A stretch of 64,000 nucleotides of DNA from Streptomyces sp. TP-A0356 (GCF_001417775.1 NZ_BBZJ01000020.1:124001-188000), one strand, 5' to 3'. Positions 1-9,130 are shown, counted from the first letter of the stretch. Notes: generated by a model from the letters alone, not told the origin. A program made the numbers and translations.

Positions 1-265
1 GTTCCTCCTCGGCCTCCCGCAGGGCGGCGTCGTCGTAGGTCTCGCCCGCGCCGACGACCCCGCCGACGAACATGTCGTACAGGGAGGGGAAGACCAGCTT
101 GGTGTGGGTGCGGCGGTGCACGAAGACACGGCCCTCGGCGTCCCGCGCCTGGATGAACACGCACCGGTGGCGCAGCCCGCGCGCGTACGCCTCACCGCGC
201 GGCGACTGGCCGACGACCCTGTCGTCCTCGTCCACGATGTCGAGAAGCTCATCAGCGGCACTCAT
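1..265 (-). CDS. Nudix hydrolase, N-terminal part (cut by window edge)
   Basis: The first 88 residues of a Nudix hydrolase are visible; the C-terminus lies beyond base 1. The protein starts MSAADELLDIVDEDDRVVG and reaches the first part of a Nudix box: a glycine, five residues, E, seven residues, then R-E and a run of glutamates. This metal-binding box hydrolyses nucleoside diphosphates linked to another moiety. The opening resembles the YfcD/IDI-like Nudix subgroup, but the substrate cannot be told from this fragment. Only a weak ribosome-binding sequence precedes the ATG. The family call is firm. Confidence 0.85.
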   Translation of the reverse strand, partial: MSAADELLDIVDEDDRVVGQSPRGEAYARGLRHRCVFIQARDAEGRVFVHRRTHTKLVFPSLYDMFVGGVVGAGETYDDAALREAEEE

Positions 266-447
266 GGAACCCATCCAAGCATTCCGGGTCCCCGGGCCCA
301 CCGCGCGGTCCCCGAAGCCCTACCGAAGTGGGCTGCGGCGGGGACCCGCGCTGGGCGGAGCTCCGGGGGCCCATGGCATCAGGCGACCGGTTGCGAGGTC
401 GCGGCCCGGCGGTCGCTGACCCACCCCCGCCGCAGCGTCCCGAGCCC

Positions 448-1341
448 TCACCCAGGTTGCAGGTCCCGCTCGCGCTCGGGCTCCGACGATCCCCGCGGCA
501 TGGCCGGGTGCAGCCCGAGCAGCACGATGCCGAGGACGATCGCCGCCAGCCCCGCCGCCTCCCAGGCCAGCGCGCCCGTGTCGGTGCGAAGCCGGTCACC
601 GAGGAAGCCCACCCCGCACAGGATTCCGGCCAGCGGCTGGGCCGCGGTCAGCGCGGGCAGGGACATCCGCAGCGGCGCAGTCTCGAAGGCGCTCTGCACC
701 AGGATCAACCCGGTCACCCCGAGAGCCAGCACCCCGTACGGCTGCCAGCTGGTGAAGAACTCGGCCCAGCCCCCCTCCGTGAGCCGCTGCCCGCTCACCC
801 GGGTCAGCGCGTCCTGCACGCCGTACAGCAGCCCCGCCGCAAGGCCCAGCAGCATCGGCCCGATGATCAGCCGTGACTTCTTCGCATACGTCGTCAGCAG
901 CAGCGCGAGGCCGACCATCACACCGATGATCACCCAGTGCCGTACGGGATCCGTGATCGCGACGCCCCCTTGGGGCCTGCCCGCCACGATGAACGCCGTG
1001 ACGCCACCGGCGAGCAGCGCCAGTCCGGCCCACCCCTGTCGGCCCAGGGACTGCTTGGTCTGGCGGCGGGACTCGGCCATCGCGAACAACAGGTTCGTGG
1101 CGACCAGCGGCTCCACCAGGGAGATCTCGCCGTGGGCCAGCGCGATGGCACTGAGGATCATGCCCGCCACCATCAGGCCGATACCGCCGAGCCAGCGAGG
1201 CATCTTCACCAGGTCCAGCAGCAGCCGGGGGGAGAGGAAGTCGCTCAGCGGTGCCTGCTGGGCGGCGTTCTGCTGCAGCACGAATCCGGTGCCCAGGCAG
1301 AAGGCCGCGCTGACGGCGAGAGCCAGAACCAGTACCGACAC
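448..1341 (-). CDS. DMT (EamA-like) family transporter
   Basis: A roughly 297-residue integral membrane protein with about ten hydrophobic segments, as expected for the drug/metabolite transporter superfamily, probably a small-molecule exporter in the cytoplasmic membrane. The C-terminal tail is charged and likely cytoplasmic. I chose the GTG at 1341 because a GAGG ribosome-binding sequence sits about six bases upstream; a TTG four codons earlier has none. It is a single gene with a free upstream region of about 240 bases. The substrate is unknown. Confidence 0.8.
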   Translation of the reverse strand: MSVLVLALAVSAAFCLGTGFVLQQNAAQQAPLSDFLSPRLLLDLVKMPRWLGGIGLMVAGMILSAIALAHGEISLVEPLVATNLLFAMAESRRQTKQSLGRQGWAGLALLAGGVTAFIVAGRPQGGVAITDPVRHWVIIGVMVGLALLLTTYAKKSRLIIGPMLLGLAAGLLYGVQDALTRVSGQRLTEGGWAEFFTSWQPYGVLALGVTGLILVQSAFETAPLRMSLPALTAAQPLAGILCGVGFLGDRLRTDTGALAWEAAGLAAIVLGIVLLGLHPAMPRGSSEPERERDLQPG

Positions 1342-1585
1342 GCTGTACCTCAATGATTCAGCGGGGTCACGGGATGCGTATCACGCTGACTGTAACGCTC
1401 CCGTCTGTGACCCGCCCGCACTTGTCCGCTTCCCGGCAAGCCCCGGCCCGCAGCGGGCCACGTGAGTTCGCCGACGGCAACGAGTACCCGGAAACAGGCG
1501 GTTGACTCGGTCACTCTTCTGTCGAAGGATTCTGACCCGCCAGTAACAACATGGCGACGGGTAGTCGCGGCGAGAGGACGGGCGC

Positions 1586-3241
1586 ATGGCCTACGACGCT
1601 GATGTCATCGTGATCGGGGCAGGCCTCGCCGGGCTCACGGCCACCGCGGAGCTGGTGGACGCCGGCCGCAAGGTGATCCTCCTCGACCAGGAGCCGGAGC
1701 AGTCGATGGGCGGCCAGGCGTTCTGGTCCTTCGGCGGCCTCTTCCTCGTCGACTCGCCCGAGCAGCGCCGGCTGCGGATCCGGGACAGCCATGCGCTCGC
1801 CCTCCAGGACTGGATGGGCACGGCCGCCTTCGACCGGCCCGAGGACCATTGGCCGCGCAAATGGGCGCAGGCGTACGTCGACTTCGCGGCCGGCGAGAAG
1901 CGGGCCTGGCTGCACGGGCAGGGCGTGCGCTTCTTCCCCGTGGTCGGCTGGGCCGAGCGCGGCGGCTACGACGCCACCGGGCACGGCAACTCCGTCCCGC
2001 GCTTCCACATCACCTGGGGCACCGGCCCCGGCGTCGTCGCACCCTTCGTGCGGCGGGTACGGGCCGGGGTCGCGCGGGGACTCGTCCAGCTGAGGTTCCG
2101 CCACCGGGTCACCGGCCTGACGCGCAGCGCGGGTTCCGTCGACACCGTCACCGGGGAGATCCTGGAGCCGTCGGACGTGTCGCGGGGCAGGGCCAGCAGC
2201 CGCGCGGTCACCGGCGCCTTCGAACTCGGGGCCCAGGCGGTGATCGTCACCACGGGCGGCATCGGCGGCAACCACGACCTGGTGCGCGCCCACTGGCCGC
2301 AGCGCCTCGGCACCGCGCCCGAGCGGATGGTCTCCGGCGTGCCCGCCCATGTCGACGGCAGGATGCTCGGTGTCGTCGAGGAGGCCGGCGCCCGGCTGAT
2401 CAACCGCGACCGCATGTGGCACTACACCGAGGGCCTCCACAACTGGAACCCCATCTGGGACAACCACGGCATCCGCATCCTGCCGGGCCCGTCCTCCCTC
2501 TGGCTCGACGCGCGCGGACGGCGACTGCCCGTTCCGCTCTTCCCCGGCTTCGACACCCTCGGCACGCTCGAACACATCATGCGGACCGGGTACGACTACA
2601 CATGGTTCGTGCTCGATCAGAAGATCATCGGCAAGGAGTTCGCGCTCTCCGGCTCCGAGCAGAACCCCGACCTGACCGGCAAGTCGGTCAGGGACGTCAT
2701 AGGACGGGCCCGCGCGGATGTGCCCGGGCCGGTCAGGGCGTTCATGGACCATGGCGTCGACTTCGTCGTGGAGAAGGACCTGGGTGCGCTGGTGCGTGGT
2801 ATGAACGCGCTCACCAAGGAGCCGCTCATCGACGAGGCCGAGCTCCGGCGCGAGATCGTCGCGCGTGACCGGGAGGTCCTCAACCCCTTCACCAAGGACC
2901 TCCAGGTGACGGCGATCCGCGGGGCCCGCAGGTTCCTCGGCGACCGGCTGATCCGTACCGCCGCCCCGCACCGCATCCTCGACCCCAAGGCCGGCCCGCT
3001 GATCGCGGTGCGCCTCAACATCCTCACCCGCAAGACGCTGGGCGGCCTGGAGACCGATCTCTCCTCCCGGGTGCTGACCGAGGGCGGCGATCCGCTGGCG
3101 GGCGTGTACGCGGCCGGGGAGGCGGCGGGCTTCGGCGGTGGCGGCGTGCACGGCTACCGCTCCCTCGAAGGCACCTTCCTCGGCGGCTGTCTGTTCTCGG
3201 GACGCACGGCAGGGCGGGCGGCGGCCGAGGCGGTCGGATAG
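1586..3241 (+). CDS. FAD-binding dehydrogenase (KstD/fumarate reductase-like)
   Basis: A 551-residue flavoprotein. The N-terminus (residues 7-35) is a Rossmann nucleotide-binding motif, GAGLAGLTAT, followed by an acidic residue ending the second strand. The C-terminus carries the second FAD-contacting segment, with AAGEAAGFGGGGVHGYRSLEG near residues 508-528. This is the architecture of soluble FAD-dependent dehydrogenases related to 3-ketosteroid delta-1-dehydrogenase and fumarate reductase flavoproteins. It likely oxidises or desaturates a small organic substrate in the cytoplasm; the substrate is unknown. A GAGAGGACGGG ribosome-binding region precedes ATG. It is monocistronic, with a strong hairpin downstream. 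Confidence 0.85.
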   Translation: MAYDADVIVIGAGLAGLTATAELVDAGRKVILLDQEPEQSMGGQAFWSFGGLFLVDSPEQRRLRIRDSHALALQDWMGTAAFDRPEDHWPRKWAQAYVDFAAGEKRAWLHGQGVRFFPVVGWAERGGYDATGHGNSVPRFHITWGTGPGVVAPFVRRVRAGVARGLVQLRFRHRVTGLTRSAGSVDTVTGEILEPSDVSRGRASSRAVTGAFELGAQAVIVTTGGIGGNHDLVRAHWPQRLGTAPERMVSGVPAHVDGRMLGVVEEAGARLINRDRMWHYTEGLHNWNPIWDNHGIRILPGPSSLWLDARGRRLPVPLFPGFDTLGTLEHIMRTGYDYTWFVLDQKIIGKEFALSGSEQNPDLTGKSVRDVIGRARADVPGPVRAFMDHGVDFVVEKDLGALVRGMNALTKEPLIDEAELRREIVARDREVLNPFTKDLQVTAIRGARRFLGDRLIRTAAPHRILDPKAGPLIAVRLNILTRKTLGGLETDLSSRVLTEGGDPLAGVYAAGEAAGFGGGGVHGYRSLEGTFLGGCLFSGRTAGRAAAEAVG

Positions 3242-3295
3242 CGCACCGGTCGGACCGTCGCGGACCGTGGCGCACGGGCGATCCGGCGGGAGACC

Positions 3296-3324
3296 GGGGC
3301 GGCGGCCCGGACGGCCGCCGCCCC
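3296..3324 (+). terminator. Hairpin downstream of the FAD dehydrogenase gene
   Basis: A perfect 12-bp GC stem (3296-3307 with 3313-3324) with a five-base loop. There is no T-tract, which is common for streptomycete terminators. Confidence 0.6.
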
Positions 3325-3462
3325 GCCCCGCCCGTCCGATCCGTGGCACCGGGTGAGAGGGTTCCCGGATGAGAAGGGTTCCTGGGTGAGAAGTGGTTAC
3401 GGAATCCTGACGGGCACCCGTCGCCCCTGGCACCGAGGGGCGGCGGGTGCTCGAATCATGCT

Positions 3463-4236
3463 GTGAACCCTGAACGACCCGAAGAGCGGGACGCGGCGCG
3501 GCCCGCGGACCGGGAGACGCCGGAGCCCTCGGCGAGCGGCACCCCGATCGGCCGCCGGCTCCTGCTGGGCACCCTGGGACTCGGCGCGCTCGGTGTCGTC
3601 GCCGCGCCCACGCTCCAGCGCGGTCTGGAGGCCTTCCTGGGCAGCGTCTCCGGCAAGGACCCGACGGGCCTGACCGGACTGCTGCCCAACGGCGGCGGCT
3701 TCCGCTACTACTCGGTGACCGCGTCCGTCCCGCGCCGGGACGAGAGGAGCTACCGCCTCACCGTGGACGGCCTCGTCGACCACCCGAAGACGTACACGCT
3801 CGCCGACCTGCGCGCCCTGCCCCAGACCCGGCTCGTGCACGACGTCCAGTGCGTCACGGGCTGGCGGGTGCCGAAGACGGCGTTCGAGGGTGTGAGGCTC
3901 GGCACGCTGCTGGACGCCGCGGGCGTCCGCTCCGCCGCGGGCGCCGTCCACTTCACCTGCTTCGACGGGGCGTACACCGAGAGCCTCACCCTCGAACAGG
4001 CGCGCCGCAGCGACGTCCTGGTGGCCTTGACGATGCAGGACAAGCCGGTCAGCCATGACCACGGCGGCCCGGTCCGCCTCTATGTCGCCCCCATGTACTT
4101 CTACAAGTCCGCGAAGTGGCTCTCCGGCATCACCGTCACCCGGAGCGTACGGCCCGGGTACTGGGAGGACCGCGGCTACGACGTGGACGCGTGGGTGGGC
4201 CGGTCGAACGGACGGGACGATGCACCCACGAGCTGA
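3463..4236 (+). CDS. Tat-exported molybdopterin-dependent oxidoreductase (YedY/MsrP-like)
   Basis: A 257-residue protein of the sulfite oxidase/YedY molybdopterin family. Residues 30-50 hold a twin-arginine export signal (GRRLLLGTLGLGALG), so the cofactor-loaded enzyme should act outside the membrane. The QCVTGW segment supplies the conserved cysteine that binds molybdenum in this family. The start is GTG. The next gene overlaps it by 17 bases and encodes a cytochrome b-like membrane protein, the expected electron partner. The substrate is not evident; methionine-sulfoxide reductase activity is known for MsrP, but this protein is a more distant member. Confidence 0.85.
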   Translation: MNPERPEERDAARPADRETPEPSASGTPIGRRLLLGTLGLGALGVVAAPTLQRGLEAFLGSVSGKDPTGLTGLLPNGGGFRYYSVTASVPRRDERSYRLTVDGLVDHPKTYTLADLRALPQTRLVHDVQCVTGWRVPKTAFEGVRLGTLLDAAGVRSAAGAVHFTCFDGAYTESLTLEQARRSDVLVALTMQDKPVSHDHGGPVRLYVAPMYFYKSAKWLSGITVTRSVRPGYWEDRGYDVDAWVGRSNGRDDAPTS

Positions 4237-4852
4237 CGCCGCACAGACCGTCTCCGCCCCCGCCCGGGTGCGGCGCTTCACCCGCGCCGAGCGCTGGGTG
4301 CACCGTGCCACGGCCGCGCTCATGGGCGTGTGCGTGGTCACCGCGGCCTGCCTGTACATCCCCACGTTCGCGGAACTGGTGGGGCGCCGTGAACTGGTGG
4401 TCACGGTCCACGAGTGGGCCGGACTGCTGCTCCCGGTCCCGGTCCTGACGGGCCTGGTCTCCCGCGCCTTCCGCGCCGACCTCGGGCACCTCAACCGCTG
4501 GGGGCCGCACGACCGGGTCTGGCTGGGTGCGGCCCTGCGCCGCGACCGTCGCCGAGCGTCCCGGCCCGCGGGCAAGTTCAACGCGGGCCAGAAGACGTAC
4601 GCGGCCTGGATCGCGGGCGCCACCCTGGTGATGCTCGGCACGGGGCTGCTGATGTGGTTCACCCACCTCACCCCGCTGATGTGGCGCACCTCGGCGACCT
4701 TCGTGCACGACTGGCTCGCCCTGACGATCGGCGTGGTCGTCGCCGGTCACATCGGCATGGCCCTCGGCGACCCGGAGGCCCGGCAGGGCCTGCGGACCGG
4801 CCAGGTCAGCCGGGCCTGGGCGGAGCGGGAGCATCCGCTGTGGCGGCCGTAG
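4220..4852 (+). CDS. Cytochrome b/b6-domain membrane protein, partner of the molybdoenzyme
   Basis: A 210-residue membrane protein with four predicted helices and histidines inside or beside them (HRATAAL, VHEWAGLL, FVHDWLAL, GHIGMAL), consistent with a diheme cytochrome b. It probably passes electrons between the quinone pool and the exported molybdoenzyme encoded upstream. The ATG at 4220 lies inside the upstream gene (17-base overlap) and is preceded by GGACGGGACG, which suggests translational coupling. Longer in-frame starts would run deep into the neighbour and are unlikely. Confidence 0.8.
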   Translation: MHPRADAAQTVSAPARVRRFTRAERWVHRATAALMGVCVVTAACLYIPTFAELVGRRELVVTVHEWAGLLLPVPVLTGLVSRAFRADLGHLNRWGPHDRVWLGAALRRDRRRASRPAGKFNAGQKTYAAWIAGATLVMLGTGLLMWFTHLTPLMWRTSATFVHDWLALTIGVVVAGHIGMALGDPEARQGLRTGQVSRAWAEREHPLWRP

Positions 4853-5036
4853 CGGCCACGAGGCGGGCCGGCCCGGCCTCACCGTGCCCGTCGACGACGG
4901 CCCGGTCGGCCGCCGCGAGGCCCCCCGCAGCGGCCGCTCCTGGCGGCTGGCCGATGCCTGCGCCGCCTGCGCCGCGGCCACCAGCGTCCACGCCGTGTGC
5001 CATGACGGCCGGACTCCTGGCCGGGCGCCCCGGTAG

Positions 5037-6062
5037 TCAGGCCCCGAAGTCCAGCAGCACCTTGCAGGACCGGCCCCGGTCCGCCGCCAGCGCGAACGCC
5101 GACTCGGCCTCCCGGACCGGTACCACCGCGCTGACCAGCGCGTCCAACGCGGGCTCGGCCGCGAGCAGCTCGATCGCAGCGTCGAACTCCCCGTCGAACC
5201 GGAACGCCCCGCGCAGCTCGATCTCGCGGCTCACCACCAGGTTCCCGGGGAAGGGACTCCGCCCCGGCGGCAACATGCCGAGCTGGACCACGACCCCGCC
5301 CCGCCGCACCAGCCGCAGACAGGTGTCGAGCCCGGCGGCGACCCCGGACGCCTCCACCGCCACGTCGACCTCGCCGGGCCACCCGGTGTCGTGCGGGTCG
5401 TCCGCCCGTACGAGCGTGTCCGCGCCCGCCGCCGCGGCGAACCGCAGCGCCCGGGGCAGGAGGTCCGTGACCGTCACCGAAGCCGCGCCCGCGGCCTTCG
5501 CGGCCGCCACCACGAGACAGCCGATCGGCCCGGCGCCGGTCACCAGCACATGCCGCCCGGCCACCTCACCGGCACGTCGCACCGCGTGCATGGCCACCGC
5601 CAACGGCTCGGCGAGCGCGGCCCGGCGCGGTTCGAGGCCGTCCGGCAGCTGTCGCAGCTGCTCGGCGGGTACGGTCACCTGGGTCGCGAACCCGCCCTGG
5701 ACGTGCGGGAAGCGGGCCGCGCTGCCGAGGTAGCGGGTGTCCCGGCACACGTTCCGCCGACCGCCCGCGCACTCCGGGCACACCCCGCAGGGAGTGGCCG
5801 GGTGCACGGCGACAGCGGTGCCGACGGACGGACCTGACGTACCGTCGCCGTAGGAGACGACCGTCCCCACCACCTCGTGGCCGAGCACCATCGGCTCCTC
5901 GAGCCGGAAGTCGCCGACCCGGCCGTGCCGCCAGTAGTGCAGATCCGAGCCGCACACCCCGCCGTAGCGGACGGCGACCAGCGCCTGCCCCGGCCCGGGC
6001 TGTGGAACCGGCCGCTCCTCGACCCGCAGGTCGCCCGGACCGTGGATCACACATCCCAGCAT
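5037..6062 (-). CDS. idnD: Zinc-dependent alcohol dehydrogenase, L-idonate 5-dehydrogenase type
   Basis: A 341-residue medium-chain dehydrogenase. The catalytic-zinc region shows GGVCGSDLHYW and GHEVVG, and a complete structural-zinc loop has four cysteines (C-x2-C-x2-C-x7-C in CGVCPECAGGRRNVC). A Rossmann segment follows near residues 165-195. It is the last gene of a run with a gluconate permease, a short-chain dehydrogenase and gluconokinase, so oxidation of L-idonate to 5-ketogluconate is the likely role. It lies 14 bases after the SDR gene. ATG is preceded by GGAAGGGA. A related sorbitol or threonine dehydrogenase activity cannot be excluded. Confidence 0.8.
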   Translation of the reverse strand: MLGCVIHGPGDLRVEERPVPQPGPGQALVAVRYGGVCGSDLHYWRHGRVGDFRLEEPMVLGHEVVGTVVSYGDGTSGPSVGTAVAVHPATPCGVCPECAGGRRNVCRDTRYLGSAARFPHVQGGFATQVTVPAEQLRQLPDGLEPRRAALAEPLAVAMHAVRRAGEVAGRHVLVTGAGPIGCLVVAAAKAAGAASVTVTDLLPRALRFAAAAGADTLVRADDPHDTGWPGEVDVAVEASGVAAGLDTCLRLVRRGGVVVQLGMLPPGRSPFPGNLVVSREIELRGAFRFDGEFDAAIELLAAEPALDALVSAVVPVREAESAFALAADRGRSCKVLLDFGA

Positions 6063-6076
6063 CGCCAAGTCCCTTC

Positions 6077-6835
6077 CTACAGCACGCTCGTCATGCCGCC
6101 GTCGACGTACAGCACCTGCCCGCCGACGAAGTCCGCCGCGGGGGAGGCGAGGAACAGCAGCCCGCCGACCAGGTCGTCCGTTCGGCCCCAGCGCCCGGCC
6201 GGGGTGCGCCGCCGCACCCAGGCGCTGAACTCCTCGTCGTCGACGAGCGGCCGGGTCAGCTCGGTCTCGATGTAGCCGGGACCGAGCCCGTTGACCTGCA
6301 CACCGTGCGGGCCCCAGTCCGCGCACATGCCCTTGGTGAGCATCTTCAGGGCGCCCTTGGTCGCCGCGTAGGGGGCGATGCCGGGACGGACCACCTCGCT
6401 CTGCAGCGAGCAGATGTTGATGATCTTCCCGTGCCCGCGTTCCGTCATCCGCCGGGCCGCCGCACGGCCGACCAGGAACGCGCTGGTGAGGTTGGTGTCC
6501 AGGATGCGGTGCCAGTCGGAGTCGGTGAACTCCAGCAGCGGGGCGCGCAGTTGCATCCCCGCGTTGTTGACCAGGATGTCCAGTGGACCGACCCGCTCCT
6601 CGACATCCGCGATGCCGGCTGCGACCGAGGGGCCGTCGGTCACGTCGAAGACGGCCGTGTGCACGTCCCCGGGCAGTTCCGTGGCCGCCTTGGCGAGCCG
6701 TTCGGTGTCGCGTCCGTTGAGGACCACCGTGCAGCCGGCTTCCAGCAGACCGTGGGCGAGCGCGAGCCCGATGCCCCGGCTGGAGCCGGTCACCAGCGCC
6801 GTACGGCCGCGGATGTCGAAGAGAGGGTGGCTCAC
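6077..6835 (-). CDS. idnO: SDR oxidoreductase, gluconate 5-dehydrogenase type
   Basis: A 252-residue classical short-chain dehydrogenase. It has the cofactor motif TGSSRGIG near residue 17, the NNAG structural motif, and the catalytic YAATK (Y-x3-K). In the context of gluconokinase, a GntP permease and an idonate dehydrogenase, it probably reduces 5-ketogluconate to gluconate. The GTG start has a strong AGGAGGA ribosome-binding sequence, and the gene lies ten bases after the permease. Family certainty is high; substrate is inferred from neighbours. Confidence 0.8.
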   Translation of the reverse strand: MSHPLFDIRGRTALVTGSSRGIGLALAHGLLEAGCTVVLNGRDTERLAKAATELPGDVHTAVFDVTDGPSVAAGIADVEERVGPLDILVNNAGMQLRAPLLEFTDSDWHRILDTNLTSAFLVGRAAARRMTERGHGKIINICSLQSEVVRPGIAPYAATKGALKMLTKGMCADWGPHGVQVNGLGPGYIETELTRPLVDDEEFSAWVRRRTPAGRWGRTDDLVGGLLFLASPAADFVGGQVLYVDGGMTSVL

Positions 6836-6845
6836 TTCCGTCCTC

Positions 6846-8243
6846 CTAGATCACGAGCGACAGCAGCAGGACCAGGCCCCCGGCGACCACGGAGATGATG
6901 CACTCCATGACCGACCAGGTCTTCAGGTTCTGGCCGACGCTGAGCCCGAAGTACTCCTTCACCAGCCAGAATCCGGCGTCGTTGACATGGCTCAGGAACA
7001 GCGATCCGGCGCCGATGGCCAGCACCAGCAGGGCCGTGTGGGTGGTCGACATGTCGGCCGCGAGCGGCGCGACCAGACCGGCGGCCGAGACGGTGGCCAC
7101 GGTCGCGGAACCGGTCGCCAGCCGGATCGCCACCGCGATCAGCCAGGCCAGCAGCAGCGCGGGGATCGACCAGTTCTTGGACATGTCCAGGACCATGTGG
7201 CCGACGCCGCAGTCGATCAGCGTCTGCTTGAAGCCGCCGCCTGCACCGACGATGAGCAGGATGCCCGCGATGGGCGCGAGTCCCTTCTCGACGGTCGCCG
7301 TGATCCGCTCCTTGCTGAACCCGGCCGGACGGCCGAGCGTGAAGATGCCGACGATCACGGCCGCGAGCAGGGCTATCAGCGGGGAGCCGATCACGTCGAA
7401 GACCCGCTGCACCTGGTCCTTCGGGTTGTCGACGACGATGTCCACCAGCGCCTTGGACAGCATCAGAACGACCGGCAGCAGCACGGTGGCCAGGGTGGCA
7501 CCGAAGCCGGGGCGCCGCTCGAGCTCCTCGGAGGCACGGGGAGGGAGCATCCGCTCGGGGACCGGGGCGTCCACCCAGCGGGCCGCGACCTTGGAGAAGA
7601 GCGGACCGGCGATGATCACCGTCGGGATGGCGACCAGCACGCCGAGCGCCAGCGTCACACCGAGGTTGGCCTTGACGGCGTCGATGGCGACCAGCGGGCC
7701 GGGGTGCGGGGGAATCAGACCGTGCATCACGGACAGGCCCGCGAGCGCCGGGATGCCGATGCGCATCAGGTTGTAGTTGCCGCGCTTGGCGACCATCAGT
7801 ACGACCGGGATCAGCAGCACGATGCCGACCTCGAAGAACAGCGGCAGACCGATCACGGAGGCGATCAGCACCATCGCCCACGGCATCGCACGGCCTCCCG
7901 CCTTGGCGAGGATCGTGTCCACGATCTGGTCCGCGCCGCCGGAGTCCGCGAGCAGCTTGCCGAGGACCGCGCCCAGCGCGATGAGGACGCCCACACCGGC
8001 GACGGTCGAGCCGAGCCCGGTGGTGAAGCTGAGGATCGCCTTGTCCAGCGGCGCCCCGGCGAACGCGCCGAGGGCGAGCGAGCCGATGGTCAGGGCCAGG
8101 AAGGCGTGGAGCTTGAACTTGGTGATGAGCAGCACGATGACGGCGATGCCCGCCAGTACCGCGATGCCCAGTTGAGCGTGGCCCGCCGAAGTGATCGGTG
8201 CGACGGTGTCCGCTGCCAGCATCTCGACGCTGAGTCTGGTCAC
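6846..8243 (-). CDS. gntP: GntP-family gluconate permease
   Basis: A 465-residue polytopic protein of the gluconate:H+ symporter family, with long hydrophobic segments throughout, in line with the family's 12-14 helices. Segments such as PHPGPLVAID and FSHVNDAGFWLVKEYF are typical of GntP proteins. It imports gluconate or a related sugar acid for the adjacent kinase and dehydrogenases. The GTG start is preceded by AGGGAA. It leads a tight three-gene run (gaps of 10 and 14 bases) and is separated from gluconokinase by 226 bases containing a tandem repeat. Confidence 0.88.
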   Translation of the reverse strand: MTRLSVEMLAADTVAPITSAGHAQLGIAVLAGIAVIVLLITKFKLHAFLALTIGSLALGAFAGAPLDKAILSFTTGLGSTVAGVGVLIALGAVLGKLLADSGGADQIVDTILAKAGGRAMPWAMVLIASVIGLPLFFEVGIVLLIPVVLMVAKRGNYNLMRIGIPALAGLSVMHGLIPPHPGPLVAIDAVKANLGVTLALGVLVAIPTVIIAGPLFSKVAARWVDAPVPERMLPPRASEELERRPGFGATLATVLLPVVLMLSKALVDIVVDNPKDQVQRVFDVIGSPLIALLAAVIVGIFTLGRPAGFSKERITATVEKGLAPIAGILLIVGAGGGFKQTLIDCGVGHMVLDMSKNWSIPALLLAWLIAVAIRLATGSATVATVSAAGLVAPLAADMSTTHTALLVLAIGAGSLFLSHVNDAGFWLVKEYFGLSVGQNLKTWSVMECIISVVAGGLVLLLSLVI

Positions 8244-8351
8244 GGGGGTTCCCTAGGGTGAGGAGAGGAACTCTCGGTTTCGGGTGAGGAGACCCCCGGC
8301 ACGACGGCCCCTGGGGAGGGGGTCCGCCGCGAGAGCCGGGGGGCGTTGCGG

Positions 8352-8448
8352 GGTGCCGGCGCCTACGGGGAGGGCCGGGGTATTCGGTGCCGGCGCCTAC
8401 GGGGAGGGCCGGGGTACTGCGGGGTCGGCGCCTACGGCGAGGGCCGGT
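8352..8448. repeat. Triplicated ~31-bp tandem repeat between gluconokinase and permease genes
   Basis: Copies at 8352-8382 and 8386-8416 are identical over 31 bases; a degenerate third lies at about 8423-8448. The core GGCGCCTACGG(G/C)GAGGGCCGG recurs every 34-37 bases. The repeat sits inside the operon, where it could affect mRNA structure between the first and second genes. Confidence 0.75.
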
Positions 8449-8469
8449 GGCTGTCGCTGCGGCCGAGGC

Positions 8470-9000
8470 CTAGCGCGCAGGCCGGGCGGGGGACCGCTCG
8501 AGGTTGCGCAGGGCGTCCATGGCGCGCGCGGTGATCTCCTCGGGGCTGCCCGAGACGTCCACCGCCACCCCCGCCTCGTCCGGCTCCAGCGGCTGGAGCG
8601 TGGCGAACTGGGAGTCCAGCAGTGCCGTGGGCATGAAGTGCCCCTGCCGGTGCGTCATACGGTCCTCGATGAGCGTGCGGTCGCCCGTGAGGTGCACGAA
8701 GACCACGTCGGGAGCCACGGCCCGCAGACGGTCGCGGTACGCCCGCTTCAGCGCCGAGCTGCTGACCACCCCGCCGAGCCCCGCCCGCCCGTTCGCCCAG
8801 GCGCCGATGGCGTCGAGCCAGGGCCACCGGTCCTCGTCCGTGAGCGGGGTACCGGCCGACATCTTGGCGATGTTGGCCGGGGGGTGGAAGTCGTCGCCCT
8901 CGGCGTACGGAACGCCGAGCCGGGCCGCAAGCAGGGGACCGATCGTGGTCTTGCCCGTGCCCGCGACGCCCATGACCACGACGACGTGGGGGGTACTCAT
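8470..9000 (-). CDS. gntK: Gluconokinase
   Basis: A 176-residue P-loop kinase that converts gluconate to 6-phosphogluconate with ATP. The Walker A motif GVAGTGKTT is near residue 10, followed by GDDFHPPANIAKM, a gluconate-kinase signature, and by THRQGHFMP. I chose ATG at 9000, with GAGGAAG seven bases upstream; an ATG 14 codons earlier lacks such a site. It is the first gene of the catabolic operon and is transcribed divergently from the GntR-type regulator, with a candidate operator between them. Confidence 0.9.
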   Translation of the reverse strand: MSTPHVVVVMGVAGTGKTTIGPLLAARLGVPYAEGDDFHPPANIAKMSAGTPLTDEDRWPWLDAIGAWANGRAGLGGVVSSSALKRAYRDRLRAVAPDVVFVHLTGDRTLIEDRMTHRQGHFMPTALLDSQFATLQPLEPDEAGVAVDVSGSPEEITARAMDALRNLERSPARPAR

Positions 9001-9050
9001 CGCTTCCTCGCTGTCTTCGTCGACATCTGGTGTCGACGTCACTGAAACCG

Positions 9051-9066
9051 ATTAGGTACGACCAAT
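9051..9066. promoter_or_regulatory. Candidate GntR/FadR-type operator in the gluconate divergent promoter
   Basis: ATTAGGTACGACCAAT is a near-palindrome (ATT-x-GGT-xxx-ACC-AAT) containing the GT-N3-AC core seen in FadR-subfamily operators. It lies 51-66 bases upstream of the kinase start and about 65 bases from the regulator start. It could serve both. Assignment rests on symmetry and position. Confidence 0.5.
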
Positions 9067-9130
9067 TCAAGACTCTGTGACAAATAAGTCTGACTTTTTC
9101 GCCCGGTGACCCGCCTCGTACGCTGAGTGC

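Noticed and set aside
4884..5036. A 50-codon plus-strand frame with the cysteine-containing stretch ADACAACAAATSVHAVC
   Set aside because: It has a protein-like look but no ribosome-binding site, and I could not tie it to a family. It may be a remnant.
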